Source: Roseiarcus sp963717215
Lineage (GTDB): Bacteria > Pseudomonadota > Alphaproteobacteria > Rhizobiales > Beijerinckiaceae
DNA length: 64,000 nt
Assembly: GCA_963717215.1 (NCBI GenBank)
Contig: CAVQVS010000006.1
Coordinates: 1 to 64,000 of the forward strand
Direction: 5' to 3'
This document shows positions 57,327 to 64,000 of this stretch, in pieces. Below the pieces are notes generated by a model that searched no databases, was not told where the DNA came from, and saw only the letters and a list, made by a program, of their open reading frames with translations. Made by a program: the position numbers and the translations under genes. Position 1 is the stretch's first letter, and each line of letters begins with the position of its first letter.

Positions 57327-58145
57327 ATGAGCCTCTCAAGTGAAGAGATAGAGCGCTACGCGCGCCAGATCGTTCTGCGTGGGCTGGGCGGCCCGGGCCA
57401 GAACAAGCTTAAACAGGCGCGTGCGCTGGTGATCGGTGCGGGCGGCCTCGGGTCGCCGGCGCTGCAATATCTCGCGGGCGCCGGCGTCGGGACGCTCGGG
57501 ATCGTCGATGACGATTTGGTCTCGCTCTCCAACCTGCATCGACAGGTGATCCACGCGACGGAGGATGTCGGCCAGCCGAAAACAGACAGCGCTCAGGCTG
57601 CGATCGCGCGTATCAACCCCCATGTCGTCGTCGAGCCGATCGCTCGGCGGCTCAACGCCGAGAACGCCCGAGCGCTTGTTCGACGCTTCGACGTCGTACT
57701 CGACGGCTCGGATAACTTTGCGACGCGCTACGCATTGTCCGATGCTTGCTTCCATGAGCGCCGGCCGCTCGTTTCGGCGGCGCTCGGCGAATTTGACGGC
57801 ACCCTCACGACGCTGAAACCATACGAGGACGGGCCGGACGGCAAGCCCAACCCCACTTATCGTTGTCTCTTTCCCGATCCGCCCGAGCCGGGGACCGTCC
57901 CGACCTGCGCCGAAGCCGGCATATTAGGCGCGCTCGCTGGTGTGCTCGGGTCGTTGATGGCGCTCGAGGCGATCCGCATCGTGGTCGGCGGCTTCGGCGA
58001 CGGCGACGAGGGCCTGGTTGGACGGCTGTTGATGATCGACACGCGCGCCATGCGGTTCGAGACGCTGCGCTATGGGTGGGACCCGGACAACGTGCTCAGC
58101 GGCCGGAGCGCGCGAAGCGAGGCCTTGCTCGGGCGAGAGCGTTAG
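57327..58145 (+). CDS. HesA/MoeB/ThiF-family adenylyltransferase
   Basis: A 272-residue E1-like enzyme that adenylates the C-terminal Gly-Gly of a sulfur carrier protein. ERYARQIVLRGLGG, ATP motif GAGGLGSPALQYL, VDDDLVSLSNLHRQ and CAEAGILGALAGV are conserved. Of the zinc CxxC pairs in E. coli MoeB only one Cys (YRCLFP) is visible, as in other alphaproteobacterial members. Could serve MoaD or ThiS; molybdopterin use would fit sorA. Confidence 0.88.
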   Translation: MSLSSEEIERYARQIVLRGLGGPGQNKLKQARALVIGAGGLGSPALQYLAGAGVGTLGIVDDDLVSLSNLHRQVIHATEDVGQPKTDSAQAAIARINPHVVVEPIARRLNAENARALVRRFDVVLDGSDNFATRYALSDACFHERRPLVSAALGEFDGTLTTLKPYEDGPDGKPNPTYRCLFPDPPEPGTVPTCAEAGILGALAGVLGSLMALEAIRIVVGGFGDGDEGLVGRLLMIDTRAMRFETLRYGWDPDNVLSGRSARSEALLGRER

Positions 58146-58173
58146 CCCGCCAGACAGCCAATAGTCTTAACGC

Positions 58174-58407
58174 TCACTTGGCCGGATTGACGAAGTCCAC
58201 GCAATTGATGCGGCCCGAGTCGAGGCAGCGTTGAAACCTCCGGCTGTGCCCCAAAGCATTGAACACCCAGTAGCCGATCAAGATCAGGGCCATCGCCGCG
58301 AGCAGCACGATAACATTGGCGTGTTCGCGGCGTTCAAAATCGTCTCCCGCATCGGCGCGCTCGCGCGGATGAAGGCGATCGAATTCCTCCGGTCGATCTT
58401 GCGCCAT
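58174..58407 (-). CDS. Small single-pass membrane protein
   Basis: 77 residues. A charged N-terminal half (RPEEFDRLHPRERADAG) is followed by one membrane segment NVIVLLAAMALILIGYWVF and a short tail with two Cys. Faces the E1-like gene. Function unknown; composition and hydrophobic segment make it a plausible gene. Confidence 0.65.
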   Translation of the reverse strand: MAQDRPEEFDRLHPRERADAGDDFERREHANVIVLLAAMALILIGYWVFNALGHSRRFQRCLDSGRINCVDFVNPAK

Positions 58408-58612
58408 TGCCTAAGACCTCAGTCAGGATTGGGCGAGGCTTGCTCATGACTCCATAACACGATTTGAAACCGCGAACGCGCTTCGCTTTGGCGCCCGAAA
58501 ACCGCCGCCGGAGAACCCCTTTGCCAGCGCCAAGAATTTTAACATTTTTTATCAGGTTAACCTAATCCACGCGTCGCAAGGTGAAGTCTTCCTCAGCCCA
58601 CTGGAGACAGGC

Positions 58613-59330
58613 ATGCGCCGCCTCGCCACCCTTTGCTTTCCCGCATTTCTTTTCGCCGCTCCCGCCCCTTCGATCGCCGCCAACGATGGCGTTATCACTT
58701 TTGTGCCTCCGGAGACGCAGCTGAGCGAATATGCCTCGCGCGCTGCGCCCGCTTCAATCCCGGCTCCCACGCGCGGACAATACGGCGGCGGCTTCATCGA
58801 AGCGCTGCTGACTGGCGGCGCGCTGCAGCAGCGGCAGATGGCCGCCCCAATTTCAAACCAGCAGGCGGAGGTGGAAACCGAGCCCGCGCCGCAATTCCGT
58901 CGGCAGGAAGTCGACTATTCGGGGCGGGAAGCTCCGGGAACGATTGTCGTCGACACGCCCGACCGGTTCCTGTTTCTCGTCGAGCCACATGGAAAAGCGT
59001 TGCGTTATGGAATCGGCGTCGGGCGCCCCGGCTTCGAATGGTCGGGCGTCAAGCGGATCAGCCGCAAGTCCGAATGGCCCGACTGGACGCCGCCGACGCG
59101 AGATGCTGTTGCGCCGTCCCGACCTGCCCCGCCATATGGCAGGCGGTCCAGAAAATCCGCTCGGCGCGAGGGCGCTCTATCTCGGGTCCTCGCTCTACCG
59201 CATTCACGGCACCAACGAGCCGTCGACCATCGGCCACAACGTCTCGTCAGGCTGCATCCGGATGATGAACGAGGATGTGATCGATCTTTACGATCGCGTG
59301 CCCGTCGGCACGACCGTCGTGGTGCTCTAA
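58613..59330 (+). CDS. L,D-transpeptidase (YkuD domain), frame broken near 59100
   Basis: About 238 residues, periplasmic. Signal peptide RRLATLCFPAFLFAAPAPSI; YkuD domain from GTIVVDTPDRFLFLVEPHGK. The catalytic signature is in the second frame: RIHGTNEPSTIG then SSGCIRMMNEDV (Cys and His). The first frame ends its match at WTPP; removing one base near 59100 gives PREMLLRRPD and one continuous enzyme. Makes 3-3 peptidoglycan cross-links or anchors protein to the wall. Confidence 0.85.
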
Positions 59331-59337
59331 AACGAAA

Positions 59338-59367
59338 CGGCGAGGCGCGCCGGAGCACGCCTCGCCG
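59338..59367. terminator. Bidirectional hairpin between convergent genes
   Basis: CGGCGAGGCG (59338-59347) pairs perfectly with CGCCTCGCCG (59358-59367) over a 10-nt loop, between the convergent transpeptidase and DUF2076 genes. There is no strong T-run on either side, so termination would rest on the stem alone. Confidence 0.55.
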
Positions 59368-59390
59368 ATGATCCAAATCGAACTCGGATC

Positions 59391-60209
59391 TCAGACGTCG
59401 TCGTAGCCGCCCCCGTCATCGGACGATCCGTCCGAATTGTCGAAGGTCGAGTCGTCAAGATTATCGAAGTTCGCGTCCTGAACGCCCGGCGCGCCGGGAT
59501 CGAACTGCTGAAAATTCGCGTCGCTGCCGCGGTCCGGCTTGTCGTCGTAGTAGTTGTTGATCTCGGTGATCTCCGTCGGGTTGCTGCCGGTCAGGCCGGA
59601 GCCGCCCAATCCAGTGGCGCTGGCCCCGCCAAAAAGACCGCCGCCCCCGCTATGGCCGCCAAACAGGCCGCCGAGGAGATTGCCCAGGACCACGCCGCCA
59701 GCCACGCCTGTCGCCGTTGAAGCCGCGTTCTGCAGGAAGCCTCCACCCCCGCTCTGAGGCTGGGGCTGACCCCAGGGGCCCGGCTGCTGCGGATAACCGC
59801 CAGGTTGCGGCGGATAGCCCTGCGGGGGGTAGCCGCCTTGAGGCCCTTGCGGCGCGTAGCCTCGCGGGGGCGGGGGCGCCGCGCGCGGATCAGAATAAGG
59901 GCGCGGCGGCGGAGAGGACGGCCCAGCGCCGAAAATGGATTTGCCGAGATTGCCGAGAAAACTGCCCTGTTCCTCGGGTTGCTCGGCGCCCTGCTGCGCG
60001 GCTGCCTCGAGTTGGGAGATCCGGTTCGCAGCGGCCTCCAAAGCCTGCTGCTGGACGAGCACGGTTTGCGCCAGCACATAGGGCGAGTGGGGCGCGGCGC
60101 GAACCGCGTCATTGATGAAGGATTCGGCTTCGGGGTCACGCTGCGTCGCGGCAGCCGAATTGACGCGCTGGAACAGGCCACCAAGCATCTGGCGTTCTTC
60201 GGGGGTCAT
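59391..60209 (-). CDS. DUF2076 domain-containing protein
   Basis: 272 residues. The N terminus MTPEERQMLGGLFQRVN and the helix ALEAAANRISQLEAAAQQ are typical of DUF2076. The middle is Pro/Gly/Gln-rich (repeats of YPPQ/GGYPPQ), then a Gly-rich hydrophobic segment GVAGGVVLGNLLGGLFGG and an acidic Asp/Asn-rich tail ending GGGYDDV. Possibly a periplasmic ligand-binding or surface protein; role unknown. Confidence 0.85.
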   Translation of the reverse strand: MTPEERQMLGGLFQRVNSAAATQRDPEAESFINDAVRAAPHSPYVLAQTVLVQQQALEAAANRISQLEAAAQQGAEQPEEQGSFLGNLGKSIFGAGPSSPPPRPYSDPRAAPPPPRGYAPQGPQGGYPPQGYPPQPGGYPQQPGPWGQPQPQSGGGGFLQNAASTATGVAGGVVLGNLLGGLFGGHSGGGGLFGGASATGLGGSGLTGSNPTEITEINNYYDDKPDRGSDANFQQFDPGAPGVQDANFDNLDDSTFDNSDGSSDDGGGYDDV

Positions 60210-60448
60210 GTCGATCTCCCTGCGGCCGGATCGGCCGCGCCCGGCATATAGCGACGCGTGCGGCCAATCCAAGGCTTCCGTTCGGGTTTTTCGATATGAC
60301 CCGCGCGCTTTTTACGTGAGGCCCGCCTGCGCCGCGCCTTTACTCAGGCTTGCCGATCGTTTAGGCGGTTGCGCCAGGGGCCCCGGCTCGGCTTTTGCCG
60401 CTGCGCCGGGGCTTCGCACGTTTTAGGCAATCGAAAGAGCAATCGACG

Positions 60449-61744
60449 TTGGCCAATGTTGTCGTTGTCGGCGCCCAATGGGGCGACGAAGGAAAGGGCA
60501 AGATCGTCGATTGGCTCTCGGTGGGCGCCGACGTCGTGGTGCGTTTCCAAGGCGGCCACAACGCCGGCCACACGCTCGTGATCGACGGAAAGACTTACAA
60601 ACTTGCGCTGCTTCCATCCGGGATCGTCCGGCCCGGGAAACTGTCGATCATCGGCAACGGTGTTGTCCTCGATCCCTATCATCTCGTCGAGGAGATCGAG
60701 AAGCTGCGCGGCCAAGGGGTCGAAATCACGCCGGCCAACCTCAAGATCGCCGAGAATGTTCCGCTGATTCTGTCGCTGCATCGCGAACTCGACGCACATC
60801 GCGAGTCCGGAAGCGTCGCCGGAACCAAGATCGGCACCACCAAGCGCGGCATTGGCCCTGCTTATGAAGACAAGGTCGCCAGACGCGCGATCCGCCTGAT
60901 GGATCTCGCCGATCCCGACGCGTTGGACGACAAGATCGCTCGCCTGCTTTCGCACCATGTTCCTTTATGCCGAGGCTTGGGCCTCCCGGCTCCAACGGCG
61001 GCCGCCGTTCGCGAGGAATTGCTCACGGTCGCGCCCAAGGTTCTGCCGTTCATGGCGCCGACGTTCGAGATCCTCGACGCCGAGCGTCGCGCGGGCAAGC
61101 GCATTCTGTTCGAGGGCGCGCAAGGCGCCATGCTGGACGTCGATCACGGCACGTATCCATATGTCACGTCCTCCAACACGGTCGCGGCGACTGCGGCGAC
61201 CGGCTCCGGCCTCGGACCGAAGGCGATCGGCTACGTGCTTGGCATCGCGAAAGCCTACACGACGCGCGTCGGCGGCGGCCCCTTCCCGACCGAACTCGAC
61301 GACGAGGTCGGCCGGTTGATCGGCGAGCGCGGCCGCGAATTCGGCACCAATACGGGACGTCCGCGCCGGTGCGGCTGGTTCGACGCCGTGCTTGCGCGCC
61401 AGGCGGTGCGCACCTCCGGCATCGACGGCCTGGCGCTAACCAAGCTTGACATCCTCGACGGCTTTGAGACCATCAAAGTGGCGACCCGCTACCGCCTGAA
61501 CGGCGAGGAGATCGACTATCTTCCGGCCTCGCAATCCGCGCAGGCGCGCATCGAGCCGCTTTATGAAACGATCGAAGGCTGGAAGGGCGCCACGAGCAAG
61601 GCGCGGTCATGGGCCGACCTGCCGGCGCAGGCGATAAAATATGTGCGTCGAATCGAGGAGCTGGTCGGCGCGCCCGTCGCCTTATTGTCGACGAGTCCGG
61701 AGCGCGACGATACGATCCTTGTGCATGATCCATTCCAGGACTAA
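60449..61744 (+). CDS. purA: Adenylosuccinate synthetase
   Basis: A 431-residue GTP-dependent enzyme forming adenylosuccinate from IMP and aspartate. Start TTG at 60449 gives ANVVVVGAQWGDEGKGKIVD; GTTKRGIGPAYEDKVARRA, FEGAQGAMLDVDHGTYPYVT and GRPRRCGWFDAV are intact. No ATG is available at the family's start position, so TTG is favoured. Confidence 0.97.
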   Translation: MANVVVVGAQWGDEGKGKIVDWLSVGADVVVRFQGGHNAGHTLVIDGKTYKLALLPSGIVRPGKLSIIGNGVVLDPYHLVEEIEKLRGQGVEITPANLKIAENVPLILSLHRELDAHRESGSVAGTKIGTTKRGIGPAYEDKVARRAIRLMDLADPDALDDKIARLLSHHVPLCRGLGLPAPTAAAVREELLTVAPKVLPFMAPTFEILDAERRAGKRILFEGAQGAMLDVDHGTYPYVTSSNTVAATAATGSGLGPKAIGYVLGIAKAYTTRVGGGPFPTELDDEVGRLIGERGREFGTNTGRPRRCGWFDAVLARQAVRTSGIDGLALTKLDILDGFETIKVATRYRLNGEEIDYLPASQSAQARIEPLYETIEGWKGATSKARSWADLPAQAIKYVRRIEELVGAPVALLSTSPERDDTILVHDPFQD

Positions 61745-61790
61745 GGGACCCCTGCGCGTCGTCGCGCGGAGCGGTTGAGCGGACGCTTCC

Positions 61791-63521
61791 ATGGCTGATT
61801 ATCATTCGCTGCTCATGCGAGCCGTCGCCAATTTACCCAACGCGGGCACACCGGCGTCGCGCGGGGCGATCTATGAGCGTGCTCGCAAAGCCCTGCTCGA
61901 GCAGCTTAGAAGCTTGCGCCCGCCGCTGCCGGAAGGCGACATCACTCGCGAGGAGACCGCGCTTGACGCAGCGATCGCCGAGATTGAGGAGAGATACGGA
62001 CCGCAGGACCCGGCTCCGCCTCTCGCTTCGCCGCCGCCGACCACGCCCGTAGCGGGAAAGCCGGTCGCGGCGCAAAGGCCCGCAGCGCCGCCCCCACCCC
62101 CACAAGTTTCTACTGTCCAGCGCGCCAGTCCGCCTGCGGCGCCCGGGCCCGCCGTTCCTGCGGCCCGGCCGCCTTCGCAACCCGGGGCGCCAAACCAACC
62201 CGGGGCCACGACCATGCCCGTTCCTGGCGTGGCGCAGCGACCTCCGCCGCCGACACCCGAAAGGAGCCAGCCGGCCGGAAGCCCGCAGCAAGCACCAACC
62301 CCGGTTGCGGGGAGGCCCGCCGCCGCGGCGCAGACCTTGGCTTCGCCGGCTCGATCCCAGCTGGCTGCTGCGATGGCCAACCAGCCTTCCTCCGTATTGA
62401 GGACCGGCCGGGCCGCTCCACCGGTGGGGGCGACGGACGGCAAGGATGAAGGTTTGCCGGGATTGGCGGCGCTCGACCCGGCCAAGGCGGTCCGACCAAA
62501 CAAGACGGACGATGGAAACGCATCCGACGCTCCACCCGTCGTCGCGAGCCGTCGCGATGACCCTGGGCAATGGGCCGACGCGCCCGAGGTGGCGGCGGAG
62601 TTCGACCGCCCCGGCTTGGCTGCCAGGCCGGAGGCGGAGATGCAGCGCCCGGTTGCGCCAGGCGTCGAAGTCGCCAAGCCGAAACCCTTGCTCTGGATCG
62701 CTGCGGCGGTCGTCCTTGGAATTGTCCTTGCGGTGGCCGGAGCGGCAATCCTGATGCGTCAAAAGCCGCAGGATCTCGCCATCAAGCCCACCGTCGAGGC
62801 GCAGCAGCCCGCCCCAGCGGAGTCCTCGGCAAAAATCGCGGAGCGGGTGCAAACGACCCCGCCGGCTCCCGCTGCGCCGGCAAGCACGCCGCAGGAGATT
62901 CCGACAAGTCCGCAAGGCGCGGCGGCGCCGGCGACCCCAGCGCCCGAGACGTCCACTCAGCCGGCCCAATCCGCCGCGCCTGCGCCATCGGCCGGGCGGG
63001 CGGCGATGTTGATCGCTTCGGCAGACAACCCTCAAAAACCGGCGGTGAGCTTGGGCTCAACGGTGTGGTCGTTGATTCCGGCGGCGCCGGGCCAGCCGGC
63101 GACGGTCGGAGTCAAAGCTGAGGCCGACATCCCCGACCTCAAGATGCACGCCACCATGACCTTGAGGAAGAACAGCGATCCGACGCTGCAGGCGACTCAC
63201 ACCATCGACCTCAAATTTTCCTTCGCGCCGGGCGCTCCGATCACCGGCTTCAAGGATGTCGGCCTGCCGCAGATGCGCAAGGAGGATTCGACCGCAGCGG
63301 AAGCGCTGACCAGCGTCAAGGTCAAGATCAGCGACACTTATTTCCTGATCGCGCTGGCCAAGGGCGAAGCCGACACCGCCCGCAACCTCGATCTGATGCA
63401 AACGCGGTCGTGGTTCGACTTTCCACTGCTGCTCAACGACGACCGGATCGCAAAGGTCGTGTTCCAGAAGTCGCCGGAAGGTCAGGCGATGCTGGAAAAG
63501 GCGTTCGAGGCGTGGAAGTGA
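61791..63521 (+). CDS. Conserved Pro/Ala-rich membrane protein of unknown function
   Basis: 576 residues. Residues 1-70 are helical (YHSLLMRAVANLPNAGTPAS then RGAIYERARKALLEQLRSLR), 80-300 low-complexity Pro/Ala/Gln, then one membrane segment LLWIAAAVVLGIVLAVAGAA near 300, a second Pro/Ala linker, and a C-terminal beta-rich periplasmic domain (about 415-576). It follows purA by 46 bp. The layout is seen in Rhizobiales; no function known. Confidence 0.8.
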   Translation: MADYHSLLMRAVANLPNAGTPASRGAIYERARKALLEQLRSLRPPLPEGDITREETALDAAIAEIEERYGPQDPAPPLASPPPTTPVAGKPVAAQRPAAPPPPPQVSTVQRASPPAAPGPAVPAARPPSQPGAPNQPGATTMPVPGVAQRPPPPTPERSQPAGSPQQAPTPVAGRPAAAAQTLASPARSQLAAAMANQPSSVLRTGRAAPPVGATDGKDEGLPGLAALDPAKAVRPNKTDDGNASDAPPVVASRRDDPGQWADAPEVAAEFDRPGLAARPEAEMQRPVAPGVEVAKPKPLLWIAAAVVLGIVLAVAGAAILMRQKPQDLAIKPTVEAQQPAPAESSAKIAERVQTTPPAPAAPASTPQEIPTSPQGAAAPATPAPETSTQPAQSAAPAPSAGRAAMLIASADNPQKPAVSLGSTVWSLIPAAPGQPATVGVKAEADIPDLKMHATMTLRKNSDPTLQATHTIDLKFSFAPGAPITGFKDVGLPQMRKEDSTAAEALTSVKVKISDTYFLIALAKGEADTARNLDLMQTRSWFDFPLLLNDDRIAKVVFQKSPEGQAMLEKAFEAWK

Positions 63522-63531
63522 GTTCGAGGCT

Positions 63532-64000
63532 CTATCCGCGCAGATTGAATACCCGAGTGGAGACAAAATAGCCGCCCTCGACCACGCCGAAGGCGATTGG
63601 CGTTCCAAAGCACTCGATATACGCGCGCCCTTGAGTCGGGGCCGGCCCGCGAAGCAGCAGTTTTTGGCCCCGCCGGAGGGTTGCCGCGGCAGAGCGATCG
63701 ACCGGCACGATCGGGATTTCGCCGAGGCCCGCCTGCAAAGGCAGAATCGCGCGAGCCATCAGATCCGCGTCGTCCGGCAGACGATCCAGCGGAATGCCGG
63801 CTTCGACTGAAAACGGGCCGACGCGCGTCCGGCGCAATTCGATTACATGTCCATAACAGCCGAGCGCCCGCCCGAGATCACGCGCGATCGCGCGCACGTA
63901 GGCGCCCTTGCCGCATTCGGCCTCAAGCACCGCGTGGTCGGGATCAGCCGAGATCAGGTCGAGCCGGTAGACGTGGATCGGGCGCGGTTCAATCTCGAAG
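63532..64000 (-). CDS. truB: tRNA pseudouridine synthase B, 3' part only
   Basis: The C-terminal ~155 residues of TruB, which makes pseudouridine 55 in tRNAs. Segments PRPIHVYRLDLI, GKGAYVRAIARDLGRALGCY and the C-terminal PUA-like part (RGQKLLLRGPAPTQGRAYIE) are typical. The 5' end and catalytic Asp lie beyond the window. Confidence 0.93.
   Translation of the reverse strand, partial: FEIEPRPIHVYRLDLISADPDHAVLEAECGKGAYVRAIARDLGRALGCYGHVIELRRTRVGPFSVEAGIPLDRLPDDADLMARAILPLQAGLGEIPIVPVDRSAAATLRRGQKLLLRGPAPTQGRAYIECFGTPIAFGVVEGGYFVSTRVFNLRG

Overview
The window is 64 kb of GC-rich chromosome from an alphaproteobacterium, most likely a Rhizobiales/Hyphomicrobiales member of the Beijerinckiaceae/Methylocystaceae/Bradyrhizobiaceae type. 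The evidence is gene content: pyrE-pdxJ-acpS in a row, an IalB-family protein, a Zn-binding-type Omp porin, a DUF2076 protein, a SorAB sulfite dehydrogenase and a group III truncated haemoglobin. No rRNA or complete marker set is present, so the genus is not assignable. There are two tRNAs (Thr-UGU, Val-GAC), and no IS element, CRISPR array or prophage; the only foreign-looking pieces are one phage-like small ORF and several short dispersed repeats.

Layout. 0-6.2 kb: a minus-strand operon for uptake and oxidation of a polyol or sugar (binding protein, two permeases, xylitol-dehydrogenase-like enzyme, ATPase, AraC regulator). 6.2-7.6 kb: empty, with repeat copy A. 7.6-15 kb: a haem-peroxidase island, i.e. 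an SMP-30 lactonase-like protein, a catalase-like fusion protein and a DyP peroxidase overlapping by 4 bp, facing a class III cyclase/ATPase/TPR regulator. 15.4-18.4 kb: DJ-1/PfpI protein, an acyl-CoA dehydrogenase scrap, a Baeyer-Villiger-type monooxygenase, tRNA-Thr. 18.4-25 kb: cupin, pyrE, pdxJ, acpS, lipoprotein, IalB, tRNA-Val, GNAT, asd. 25-27 kb: an orphan MotA/ExbB plus OmpA/MotB stator-like pair. 27-38 kb: LivK-type binding protein, hydrolase, typA, two metallo-beta-lactamase-fold proteins, histidine phosphatase, arfB, leuC. 38-43 kb: TetR/MFS pair with two visible operators, a second LivK-type binding protein, a porin. 43-49 kb: a PEP-CTERM protein bracketed by ~130-bp direct repeats, modABC and sorAB. 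49-53 kb: a Rbs-type sugar ABC cassette. 53-64 kb: cysK, thiolase, F420-type reductase, truncated haemoglobin, MoeB/ThiF-type E1, L,D-transpeptidase, DUF2076 protein, purA, a Pro/Ala-rich membrane protein and the 3' end of truB.

Two window-wide features matter for anyone using this annotation. First, at least nine genes (SBP at 5 kb, cyclase, OmpA-like, MBL-fold, leuC, PEP-CTERM, rbsA-like twice, L,D-transpeptidase, probably a small secreted protein) are broken by a frame change, and every one of them is corrected by removing exactly one base. Such one-directional errors in unrelated and partly essential genes look like insertion-type sequencing errors, not decay, so these genes are annotated as CDS. 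Second, four intergenic regions carry a conserved ~30-55 bp block preceded, in three copies, by copy-specific 10-bp-phased repeats that can form hairpins; I do not recognise this element.

Genes that work together: the modABC transporter supplies molybdate for the adjacent SorA molybdoenzyme and a ModE-like dyad lies before modA; SorB is its cytochrome c partner. The catalase-like and DyP genes are translationally coupled and probably act on the same oxidant chemistry. The TetR regulator very likely represses the divergent MFS exporter through the two dyads.
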